Shown here: positions 1 through 7,774 of the stretch, in pieces | Position numbering within the stretch: position 1 is the stretch's first letter | Layout of the letters: each line of letters opens with the position of its first letter | The notes under the pieces: model-generated | Seen by the model: only the letters and a program-made list of their open reading frames with translations | What the model was told of the DNA's origin: nothing | Database searches by the model: none | Made by a program: the position numbers and the translations under genes | Assembly: GCF_009827515.1 (NCBI RefSeq) | Contig: NZ_WTYO01000004.1 | Span: 248,001-312,000 of the forward strand | Direction of reading: 5' to 3' | Origin: Pelagerythrobacter marinus | GTDB lineage: Bacteria; Pseudomonadota; Alphaproteobacteria; Sphingomonadales; Sphingomonadaceae | Length of the DNA: 64,000 nucleotides

Positions 1-921
<921 letters not shown>

Positions 922-949
922 CCCTAAGAACCTTTTGCGTAATATTTTC

Positions 950-978
950 TTGACTTTCGTAACCTAATTGGTTATCAA
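950..978 (+). promoter_or_regulatory. Sigma70-type promoter for surE
   Basis: TTGACT at 950-955 (5 of 6 to consensus) is separated by 17 bp from TATCAA at 973-978 (4 of 6). This lies in an unusually A+T-rich patch of the 93-nt serS-surE gap. Predicted transcription would start near 985, about 30 nt upstream of the surE ATG, leaving room for the GGAGCGGGA ribosome binding site. Predicted from sequence only. Confidence 0.55.
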
Positions 979-1014
979 GCCTCACTTGCCGAGAAGCCGG
1001 AGCGGGACGACACG

Positions 1015-1779
1015 ATGCGCATTCTCCTCACCAACGACGACGGCATCTACGCACCGGGCCTGAAGATCCTCGAAGAGATCGCGCGCGAGTTCTCCGACGA
1101 TATCTGGATCTGCTCCCCGCACGAAGAGCAGTCGGGCACCGGCCATTCGCTGACCCTGACCCGCCCCGTGCGCCTGCGCCGCCACGACGACCGGCGCTTC
1201 TCGGTAACCGGGACGCCGACCGACGCGGTGACGATGGGCCTGCGCACGGTGATGGACGCCGCCCCCGACGTGATCCTCTCGGGCGTCAACCGCGGGGCCA
1301 ACCTGGGCGACGACATCACGTATTCGGGCACCGTCTCCGCCGCGATCGAAGGGGCGCTGGCGGGCGTCCGCTCGATCGCGCTGAGCCAGGTCTACGCGCG
1401 CGAGGGCATGGGCGACGACGTGCCGTTCGGCGCGGCGCGCGAATGGGGCGCGCGGGTGCTCGCCCCGCTGCTCGACGCGCCGCTGCCCAAGCGCACGCTG
1501 GTCAACGTCAACTTCCCCCCGCTCCCGCCGGGCCAGGTGCGCGGCATCCGCGTCGTGCGCCAGGGTTTCCACGACTATTCGCGCGGCACCGTGGTCGAAG
1601 GGCGTGACCCGCGCGGCTACAAGTATTACTGGTTCGGGCTGGAGGCGATCGAGCACACGCTAGACCATGGGACAGACCTGGAAGCGATCGACGAGGGATA
1701 CGTTGCGGTGACCCCGCTGCAGCTCGACCTGACGCACCATGCCTCGCTGGGCGAACTGGGCGAGCGGTACAGCGAATGA
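1015..1779 (+). CDS. surE: 5'/3'-nucleotidase SurE
   Basis: Metal-dependent survival protein SurE, a nucleoside-monophosphate phosphatase of stationary phase; also cleaves short polyphosphate in characterised homologues. The 254-residue protein has the family hallmarks: N-terminal MRILLTNDDG with the paired metal-binding Asp8-Asp9, the EQSGTGHS segment carrying the conserved Ser, and SGVNRGANLGDDITYSGT with the conserved Asn. Length is usual. It heads an operon: its stop overlaps the start of the LysM-M23 gene (ATGA). The surE-nlpD order is conserved widely in proteobacteria, although pcm and rpoS are absent here. Confidence 0.96.
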   Translation: MRILLTNDDGIYAPGLKILEEIAREFSDDIWICSPHEEQSGTGHSLTLTRPVRLRRHDDRRFSVTGTPTDAVTMGLRTVMDAAPDVILSGVNRGANLGDDITYSGTVSAAIEGALAGVRSIALSQVYAREGMGDDVPFGAAREWGARVLAPLLDAPLPKRTLVNVNFPPLPPGQVRGIRVVRQGFHDYSRGTVVEGRDPRGYKYYWFGLEAIEHTLDHGTDLEAIDEGYVAVTPLQLDLTHHASLGELGERYSE

Positions 1780-2555
1780 AACGCCGCGCCCTGATCGCCG
1801 CCTTGCCGTTCCTGCTCGCCGCCACCGACCCGGCGAGCGAAACCGAACACGTGGTGGCCGCGGGTGAGACGCTGAACGGGATCGCGAACCGCGCCGGCGT
1901 GCCGGCGGCGGTGATCGCCGCGGCCAACGGTCTGGCCGAACCCTATATCGTCCGCGAGGGGCAGAAACTGGTCATCCCGCGCCAGCGGACCCACGTGGTG
2001 AAGCCGGGGGAAACCGGCTTCGCCATCGCCGTGCGATACGGCGTCGCGTTCGACACGATCGCGGTCGCCAACGGGCTGGAGCCGCCCTATCGCATCCGTC
2101 CGGGCCAGCGGCTCATCATCCCCGCCGTGATCAGCGCCCCCGTGCCCGCGCGGCCGGCCCCGGCCCGCCCCTATTTCCGCCCCCCGCACGACGGCGAGGT
2201 GCGGCTCGGCTTCGCCCTGCGGCCCGACGGCGGCGGCCACGACGGGATCGACTATGCCGTGCGCCCGGGCGACATGGTCCGCGCCGCGGCCAGCGGCACG
2301 GTCGCCGTCGCGCGCGAGGATGCCCCTCGCTTCGGCAGGCTGGTCGTGATCGACCACGGCAATGGCTGGCGCAGTGCCTACGGCCACCTCGGCCGCATCA
2401 CGGTGAAGCCGGGCGATGTGGTGAAGAGCGGGGAGCGGGTCGGGATCGCGGGCAGTTCGGGCGATGCAGAGGCGCCCGAGCTCCACTTCGAGATTCGCCG
2501 CGGCGACGCGAAAGTCGATCCGCAGGACCATTTCGGCAGAAAGCCCGGATCGTGA
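1776..2555 (+). CDS. LysM-LysM-M23 (NlpD-like) envelope protein, probably degenerate peptidase
   Basis: Periplasmic peptidoglycan-binding protein of the NlpD family, 259 residues. A short hydrophobic N terminus (about 5-20) serves as a signal; two LysM repeats cover about 25-68 and 73-116, and a LytM/M23 domain covers about 140-255. In the M23 domain His155 and Asp159 (HxxxD), His204 (YGHL) and His237 are present. The first His of the usual HxH catalytic pair is Glu235 (E-L-H), so zinc binding may survive while hydrolysis probably does not. NlpD proteins typically activate amidases rather than cut peptidoglycan. Translationally coupled to surE (ATGA) and to the downstream channel gene (GTGA). 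Confidence 0.88.
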   Translation: MKRRALIAALPFLLAATDPASETEHVVAAGETLNGIANRAGVPAAVIAAANGLAEPYIVREGQKLVIPRQRTHVVKPGETGFAIAVRYGVAFDTIAVANGLEPPYRIRPGQRLIIPAVISAPVPARPAPARPYFRPPHDGEVRLGFALRPDGGGHDGIDYAVRPGDMVRAAASGTVAVAREDAPRFGRLVVIDHGNGWRSAYGHLGRITVKPGDVVKSGERVGIAGSSGDAEAPELHFEIRRGDAKVDPQDHFGRKPGS

Positions 2556-3685
2556 TCTGGAGCCGGATGCCGCGCAGCCAGGGGCAACGCCGCGACCGCG
2601 GCGCGCGCGCGCAGCGCTTCCAGCCCCTGCGGCGCAGGCTGAAGGTCCCGGTCTGGGCCGATCTCGGCATTCGCATCGGCCTTGCCCTCACGCTCGTCTT
2701 CATCGTCATCATGATCCACTGGTGGGATCGCGAGGGGCTTGTCGACAACCTCGACGGCGAGGTTTCCTTCCTCGACGTCGTCTATTTCACCATGATCTCC
2801 ATCACCACGACCGGCTTCGGCGACATCGCGCCGATCAGCGACCGCGCGCGCCTGGTCGAGGCGGTGATCGTGACCCCGATCCGCTTCGCCGTCATCTTCA
2901 TCTTCGTCGGCGCGGCCTATCACTTCATCATCAGGCGCAGCTGGGAGAAATGGCGCATGGCCCGCATCCAGGAAAAGCTGTCCGATCACGTCGTCGTCCT
3001 CGGCTTCGGCGTATCCGGCTCCGAAGCCGTGGCCGAGTTGATCGAGCGCGGCACCGACCCGAGGGACATCGTCGTCATGGACACGCGCGAGGAACGCCTC
3101 GCCGAGGCGGAGGCGCTGGGTTGCAACGTCATGGCCGCCGACGCGACGCGCGACGAAAGCCTGATGGCGGTGCGCATTACCGAGGCGCAGACCGTGCTCG
3201 TATCGGCGGGGCGCGACGATGCCTCGATCCTGATCGTGCTGACCGTGCGCCACCTGGCGCCCAAGTTGCCGATCAGCGTGGTCGTGCGCGCGGCGGACAA
3301 CGAGTTGCTCGCGCGGCAGGCCGGGGCGGACAACGTCATCAACCCGGTCCGCTTCACCGGCCTCCTCCTCGCCGGCAGCGCGCAGGGTACGCATATCGCC
3401 GAGTACATGGCCGACCTCGCCTCGGTCACCGGGCGGGTCCACCTGGTGGAGCGGCCGGTCCTGCCCGAGGAGATCGGCAAGCCGCTGGACCAGCTGGCGA
3501 CGGGCGGGCGGGGCCTGCGCATCTATCGCAACGGCGGGGCCTGCGGCTTCTGGGAAGACGAGGCGGGCACGCTGCGCGCGGGCGACGTCATCGTCGAGAT
3601 CCGCCCGTCGAGCGATTGCGACGACAATGGCCGGGGCAACGGCACGGGCAATGCCGCGGGCCGCGGGGAACGCGCCGGCGCGTGA
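2552..3685 (+). CDS. Two-TM potassium channel with RCK/TrkA-N domain
   Basis: Inner-membrane K+ channel subunit, 377 residues. TM1 lies at about 38-56, and the pore loop has the selectivity filter TTTGFGD (85-91). TM2 lies at about 103-127, followed by a Rossmann-type RCK_N domain beginning near 146 (GFGVSG) and a TrkA-C-like region. The tail is Asn/Gly/Arg-rich and low in complexity. The GTG start overlaps the stop of the preceding LysM-M23 gene (GTGA); an ATG at 2567 is an alternative with little change. Such channels are tetrameric and gated by ligand or nucleotide binding to RCK. Why it is coupled to surE-nlpD is not evident. Confidence 0.9.
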   Translation: MIWSRMPRSQGQRRDRGARAQRFQPLRRRLKVPVWADLGIRIGLALTLVFIVIMIHWWDREGLVDNLDGEVSFLDVVYFTMISITTTGFGDIAPISDRARLVEAVIVTPIRFAVIFIFVGAAYHFIIRRSWEKWRMARIQEKLSDHVVVLGFGVSGSEAVAELIERGTDPRDIVVMDTREERLAEAEALGCNVMAADATRDESLMAVRITEAQTVLVSAGRDDASILIVLTVRHLAPKLPISVVVRAADNELLARQAGADNVINPVRFTGLLLAGSAQGTHIAEYMADLASVTGRVHLVERPVLPEEIGKPLDQLATGGRGLRIYRNGGACGFWEDEAGTLRAGDVIVEIRPSSDCDDNGRGNGTGNAAGRGERAGA

Positions 3686-3707
3686 GGCCGCCGCGTCCCC
3701 GCCCGCC

Positions 3708-4115
3708 TCACGGCATGTAGGCGTGGACCAGCCCCATCGCGATGTAGAACAGCAGCCAGTACCCGGCATCGATGAAGAACAGGACCTTCGATTTCTGCGA
3801 GAACAGGTAATTGGTCCCGATCGCCGGGATGATGAAGCCCAGCGCCACGCCGAACGCCGTCAGCACCTTGACGAAAACCGACAGTTCGCGCCCGTAGGTC
3901 GCGAAAGTATGCGCGAGGGTCCAGCTCGCGAGCAGGGCGAAGGCGAAGGCCCCGCCGTAGATCAGCGTCATGTTGCCCTGCCGGATCTCGTCTTCGGTGA
4001 TCCCGACCGCGCCCATCCAGCGCTTGCCCATGATCGGGCCGTACCATATCCCGCCGACCACGAACCCGGCCAGCGCGGCCAGCACGATCGCCAGCCAGTT
4101 GACTTCCCACAGCAT
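3708..4115 (-). CDS. DUF1761 membrane protein (copy 1)
   Basis: Small integral membrane protein of 135 residues with four hydrophobic segments, matching the DUF1761 pattern: WYGPIMGKRW after the first helix and DAGYWLLFYIAMG before the C terminus. Function unknown. A GGGAGGGA ribosome binding site precedes the ATG. It sits directly downstream of a second DUF1761 gene on the same strand (about 50 nt between them), suggesting tandem duplication. The 3' end faces the K+ channel gene 22 nt away. Confidence 0.85.
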   Translation of the reverse strand: MLWEVNWLAIVLAALAGFVVGGIWYGPIMGKRWMGAVGITEDEIRQGNMTLIYGGAFAFALLASWTLAHTFATYGRELSVFVKVLTAFGVALGFIIPAIGTNYLFSQKSKVLFFIDAGYWLLFYIAMGLVHAYMP

Positions 4116-4167
4116 CGCAATTCCCTCCCCTCGAGAGCCGCGACCCCCCGGGAAGGCTAGCCGATCT

Positions 4168-4578
4168 TTACGCCAGGAGCCAGAAGACGCCGCCCATCGC
4201 GAGATAGGCGGTCAGCCAGTAACCGGCATCGATCAGCGCGACGCGCGTCGCCACCCGGATGTGGCTGTAGCTGATCAGCAGCGCGGGAATCACGAAGGCC
4301 CCTGCGAGCCCGCCCGACATCATGAAATAGAGCCACGGCTTCGCGGCCAGCGTCTCGCCGCCGACGCGGGCGAACATGTGGCCCATCATCGCCGCGCTGA
4401 GGAACAGGAGCCCGCCGGTAATCGCGACGACGTGTTCGGGCCGGCGGCGCACCGCGATCTTGCCCGGCGCGACCTTGCGCGCCTTCGCCATCCCGAAGAT
4501 CGGCCCGTACCAGGCCAGCGCGATCAGCCCGGCGGCCAGCGTCGCCGCGATAGCTCCTGTCCAGTCGATCGGACCCAA
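4168..4578 (-). CDS. DUF1761 membrane protein (copy 2), TTG start
   Basis: Paralogue of the neighbouring DUF1761 gene, 136 residues from the chosen start, four hydrophobic segments, with WYGPIFG near the first helix and DAGYWLTAYLAMGG near the end. No ATG or GTG lies at the expected position. A TTG at 4578 is preceded at 9 nt by a perfect AAGGAG (4588-4593), and gives almost the same length as copy 1. A longer open frame reaching 4647 adds 23 residues with no ribosome binding site and would overlap the rimO start region. Function unknown; the pair probably forms a small operon divergent from rimO. Confidence 0.8.
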   Translation of the reverse strand: MGPIDWTGAIAATLAAGLIALAWYGPIFGMAKARKVAPGKIAVRRRPEHVVAITGGLLFLSAAMMGHMFARVGGETLAAKPWLYFMMSGGLAGAFVIPALLISYSHIRVATRVALIDAGYWLTAYLAMGGVFWLLA

Positions 4579-4646
4579 GGATGCCTTCTCCTTCGTTCGA
4601 CTCACTGCTAGCGCATTGGCGCGCACGGGTGTAGGGGCGCGGCGCA

Positions 4647-6038
4647 ATGTCCGCCCGATCCACGTCCCCGATCCCCGATCAGAAGAAGATCGGGATGGTC
4701 AGCCTCGGCTGCCCCAAGGCGCTCGTCGACAGCGAGCGCATCCTCACCCGCCTGCGCGCCGACGGCTACGCGATGAGCGCCGACTACGCCGGGGCCGATG
4801 TCGTCCTGGTCAATACCTGCGGCTTCCTCGACAGTGCGAAGGAAGAAAGCCTGGCCGCGATCGGCGAAGCCATCGCCGAGAACGGCCGCGTGATCGTGAC
4901 CGGCTGCATGGGCGAGGATGCCGAGGCGATCCGCGCCGCGCACCCCGCCGTCCTGGCGGTGACCGGCGCCCACCAGTACGAGGACGTGGTCGAGGCAGTC
5001 CACGAGGCCGCCCCGCCCTCGCAGGGCCCTTACGTCGACCTGATCCCCCAGGCCGCCTTCGACGAGGCGGGGCTGAAGCTGACCCCGCGGCATTACGGCT
5101 ATCTGAAGATCTCCGAAGGGTGCAACCATTCCTGCGCCTTCTGCATCATCCCGCAGCTGCGCGGCAAGCTGGCCAGCCGGCGCGTGGACGCGGTCCTGCG
5201 CGAGGCGGAAAAGCTGGTCGCCGCGGGCACGAAGGAACTGCTGGTCATCAGCCAGGACACCTCAGCCTACGGCGTCGACACGCGCCACGAGGCGCGGCAG
5301 TGGCACGGGCGCGAGGTGCGCGCGCACATGACCGACCTCGCGCGCGAGCTTGGCACCCTGCGCACGCCCGAAGGCCGGGTGCCCTGGGTGCGGCTGCACT
5401 ACGTCTATCCCTACCCGCACGTCGACGCGGTCATCCCGCTGATGGCCGAGGGCCTGCTGACCCCCTATCTCGACATCCCCTTCCAGCACGCCGCGCCGAA
5501 AGTCCTGAAGGCGATGAAGCGCCCGGCGAACGAGGCCCGCGTTCTGGAGCGGATCCGCGAATGGCGCCGGATCGCGCCGGATCTCACCATCCGGTCGAGC
5601 TTCGTCGTCGGCTTCCCGGGCGAGACGGAGGAGGATTTCCGCTACCTGCTCGACTGGCTGGAGGAGGCGCAGCTCGACCGGGTCGGCGCGTTCCGCTTCG
5701 AACCGGTCGAAGGGGCCGCGGCCAATGCCCTGCCCGATCCGGTGCCCGAGGCGGTGAAGGAAGAACGCTACGCCCGGCTGATGGAAGTGACCGAGCGGAT
5801 CAGCGCGGCGCGCCTGGCGGCGAAGGTCGGTCGCACCTTGCCCGTGATCGTGGACGAAGTCGGCGAGCCGGACGAAGACGGCGATATCGGGGCGACCGCG
5901 CGCAGCGAGGCGGACGCGCCGGAGATCGACGGGCAGGTCTTCCTTCGCAACGTCTCCGCCGATCTTCGGGCGGGCGACATCATCGACGTCGTGGTGGAAG
6001 ACGCCGACGCGCACGATCTCTACGCCGTACCGGCCTGA
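4647..6038 (+). CDS. rimO: Ribosomal protein S12 methylthiotransferase RimO
   Basis: Radical-SAM enzyme that adds a methylthio group to the conserved aspartate of ribosomal protein S12, using two [4Fe-4S] clusters. 463 residues in the usual order: an N-terminal MTTase domain with Cys22 ([11 protein letters not shown]), Cys58 (NTCGF) and Cys87 (TGCM); a radical-SAM core with Cys159, Cys163, Cys166 (CNHSCAFC); and a C-terminal TRAM domain from about 395. The [12 protein letters not shown] signature separates RimO from MiaB. Divergent from the DUF1761 pair. A hairpin followed by a T-rich stretch lies just after the stop. Confidence 0.96.
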   Translation: MSARSTSPIPDQKKIGMVSLGCPKALVDSERILTRLRADGYAMSADYAGADVVLVNTCGFLDSAKEESLAAIGEAIAENGRVIVTGCMGEDAEAIRAAHPAVLAVTGAHQYEDVVEAVHEAAPPSQGPYVDLIPQAAFDEAGLKLTPRHYGYLKISEGCNHSCAFCIIPQLRGKLASRRVDAVLREAEKLVAAGTKELLVISQDTSAYGVDTRHEARQWHGREVRAHMTDLARELGTLRTPEGRVPWVRLHYVYPYPHVDAVIPLMAEGLLTPYLDIPFQHAAPKVLKAMKRPANEARVLERIREWRRIAPDLTIRSSFVVGFPGETEEDFRYLLDWLEEAQLDRVGAFRFEPVEGAAANALPDPVPEAVKEERYARLMEVTERISAARLAAKVGRTLPVIVDEVGEPDEDGDIGATARSEADAPEIDGQVFLRNVSADLRAGDIIDVVVEDADAHDLYAVPA

Positions 6039-6053
6039 ATCATCCCGATCGGG

Positions 6054-6091
6054 GTGACAAAGGCGACACCGTGTCACTTTCGTCTTTCTCC
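6054..6091 (+). terminator. Possible intrinsic terminator of rimO
   Basis: GTGACA (6054-6059) pairs with TGTCAC (6072-6077) around a 12-nt loop and is followed by the T-rich stretch TTTCGTCTTTCTCC. The stem is short and the T-run interrupted, so the call is tentative. Confidence 0.4.
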
Positions 6092-6345
6092 GCCAGCCGA
6101 TTGTTAATCCTCGTTATTCGGCCCTTTTGAGCAAGCGGACGGACAGGGATTCGCGCCGGGAAAATGCGCCCGCATTGGCACTAGCGCCCATCTCAGGGGC
6201 GGCTATCGACGCTGGGAAAGAGCCTGTAGACCGGGCGAATCGGCAATCGCGCAGACGCTATCGAGCGATCGGCGTGTAGGAAAATCCTTCGGCGCTGCTG
6301 GTTGCTGCCCTTGATGCAGACGCATTTGGGGCGGACGCCGTTATT

Positions 6346-6364
6346 GCAAATGCCTATCATTGAC
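6346..6364 (+). promoter_or_regulatory. Fur-like box upstream of the PepSY/TonB iron operon
   Basis: GCAAATGCCTATCATTGAC matches the classical 19-bp Fur consensus (GATAATGATAATCATTATC) at 12 of 19 positions, including the AATG and ATCATT cores. It ends 30 bp before the PepSY ATG, where a repressor could block transcription. The leading TTGCAAATGC recurs upstream of the second siderophore receptor (about 42676). Confidence 0.5.
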
Positions 6365-6394
6365 CTTGCTCGTGCCCCGACATAAGCGCGGGCC

Positions 6395-7549
6395 ATGCAG
6401 CGCAGCACCATCCGTGCCTGGTATCTGGTCCACAAATGGAGCAGCATCGTGCCCACGGTGTTCCTCCTCATGCTGTGCGTGACCGGGCTGCCGCTGATCT
6501 TCCATGACGAGATCGAGGCGCTGGAGGGGGTCGATTACGAAACCGCCCTGCCCGGCGCGCCTTCGGCGGAAGGCGGCGTTGCGCTCGATACGATGGTGGA
6601 AACCGCGCTGGCCGAGCGGCCGGGCGAAGTTCCGCTGTTCATGGCCTTCAGCCAGGAAAGCCCGCTGCTGACCGTTACCACCGGCCCCACGCCCGACGCC
6701 GCGGGGGAGGACATGACCCTGCTGTTCTTCGACCGCGCGACCGGGCGATCGCTCGGCCCTGCACCGGGCGGCGGCGTGATGGACTTCCTCCTGCAACTCC
6801 ACACCGACATGTTTCTCGGCCAGCCGGGCATGTGGCTCCTGGGCGCGATGGGCGCGCTCTTCGTGGTCGCGCTGGTTTCCGGCACGGTGCTCTACGCGCC
6901 GTTCATGCGGCGGCTGCGGTTCGGCAAGCTGCGGCTCGACCGCAGCCGCCGCGTCGGGCGGCTCGACCAGCACAACCTCGCCGGCATCGTCGTCCTCGCC
7001 TGGGCGCTCGTCGTCGGCGGCACCGGCATGATCAACGCCTTCGCCGACCCGCTGACCGACGCGTGGCGCGAAGGCGAACTGGCGGCGATGACCGCACGGC
7101 ACGGCGGGGCCGATCCGGTCGCGCCGGAGGACTACGGCTCGCTCGACCGGGCGATGGCCAGCGCGCGCGCCGCCCTGCCCGGCCGATCGCCGCAGTTCAT
7201 CGCCTTCCCCGGCGGCGAATGGAGCACCGCGCGCCATTACGCGGTCTTCTTCCAGGGCGACCGGCCGCTGACCCAGCACCTGCTCACCCCCGCCCTGATC
7301 GACGCCCGCGGCGGCGAACTGGTCGACGCGCGCGCCATGCCCGCGCTCAACCAGGCGCTGATGATGTCCAAGCCGCTGCACTTCGGCGACTACGGCGGCT
7401 TGCCGCTCAAGATCGTCTGGGCCCTGCTGACGCTCGTCACGATCTGGGTGCTGTGGACCGGGGTGCTGCTGTGGTGGCGCCGCAGCCCGGGCGCGGTCGA
7501 GCGCCGCGTGTCCGAGATCGCCGGCGGGGCGGAAGGGCGCCTGGCGTGA
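6395..7549 (+). CDS. PepSY-associated TM protein (putative ferric-siderophore reductase)
   Basis: Inner-membrane protein of 384 residues of the PepSY-TM family (PiuB/FoxB-like), usually linked to reductive release of iron from siderophores. TM1 lies at about 17-35. Two long helices flank about 150-215, including the conserved HTD segment in LLQLHTDMFLGQPG and the RRVGRLDQHN motif, and a last helix precedes the WWRRSPG end. Conserved histidines could bind haem. First gene of an operon with a small membrane protein (GTGA overlap) and a TonB receptor, behind a Fur-like box. The substrate is not known. Confidence 0.87.
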   Translation: MQRSTIRAWYLVHKWSSIVPTVFLLMLCVTGLPLIFHDEIEALEGVDYETALPGAPSAEGGVALDTMVETALAERPGEVPLFMAFSQESPLLTVTTGPTPDAAGEDMTLLFFDRATGRSLGPAPGGGVMDFLLQLHTDMFLGQPGMWLLGAMGALFVVALVSGTVLYAPFMRRLRFGKLRLDRSRRVGRLDQHNLAGIVVLAWALVVGGTGMINAFADPLTDAWREGELAAMTARHGGADPVAPEDYGSLDRAMASARAALPGRSPQFIAFPGGEWSTARHYAVFFQGDRPLTQHLLTPALIDARGGELVDARAMPALNQALMMSKPLHFGDYGGLPLKIVWALLTLVTIWVLWTGVLLWWRRSPGAVERRVSEIAGGAEGRLA

Positions 7550-7773
7550 AAGCGCGCGGCTCCCCCCTCCGGCGCCGCGGCCGGCGCAGCGTGCTGCGCG
7601 TCTTCGCGATTCCCGCGATCCTTTTCGCCGCCAGCCTTGCCGGCCTCGTCCTCGGCCTGACCGGCGACGGCCTGCGCGATGCCCTCGCCTGGCTGCTACT
7701 CTCGCTCCCCCTCCTCGCGATCGGCGTCGCCTGGCGCCGGCGCGGATTGCCTTCCCGATACAGAAAGACCTGA
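7546..7773 (+). CDS. Small two-helix membrane protein of the iron operon
   Basis: Protein of 75 residues starting at GTG 7546, which overlaps the stop of the PepSY gene (GTGA). An Arg-rich N terminus is followed by two hydrophobic helices (about 20-39 and 47-64) and a basic C terminus. It has no family I recognise. Its position between a PepSY reductase-like gene and a TonB receptor, with 1 nt to the receptor start, makes translation within the same iron-uptake operon very likely. The role is not known; an accessory to PepSY is inference. Confidence 0.72.
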   Translation: MKARGSPLRRRGRRSVLRVFAIPAILFAASLAGLVLGLTGDGLRDALAWLLLSLPLLAIGVAWRRRGLPSRYRKT

Positions 7774-7774
7774 C

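Larger units (their letters stand above)
6039..6394. other. Non-coding gap between rimO and the iron operon
   Basis: 356 nt without a credible gene. Contents: a perfect 10-bp palindrome CCCGATCGGG at 6044-6053, a terminator-like hairpin at 6054-6077 after rimO, an A+T-richer patch around 6100-6125, and a Fur-like box at 6346-6364 close to the next gene. A 92-codon open frame on the minus strand (6193-6471) runs into the PepSY gene and has no recognisable features. I see nothing else here. Confidence 0.6.

Noticed and set aside
6193-6471. 92-codon minus-strand frame covering part of the 6039-6394 gap
   Set aside because: Overlaps the Fur-like box and the PepSY start; the product has no recognisable signal, domain or ribosome binding site.
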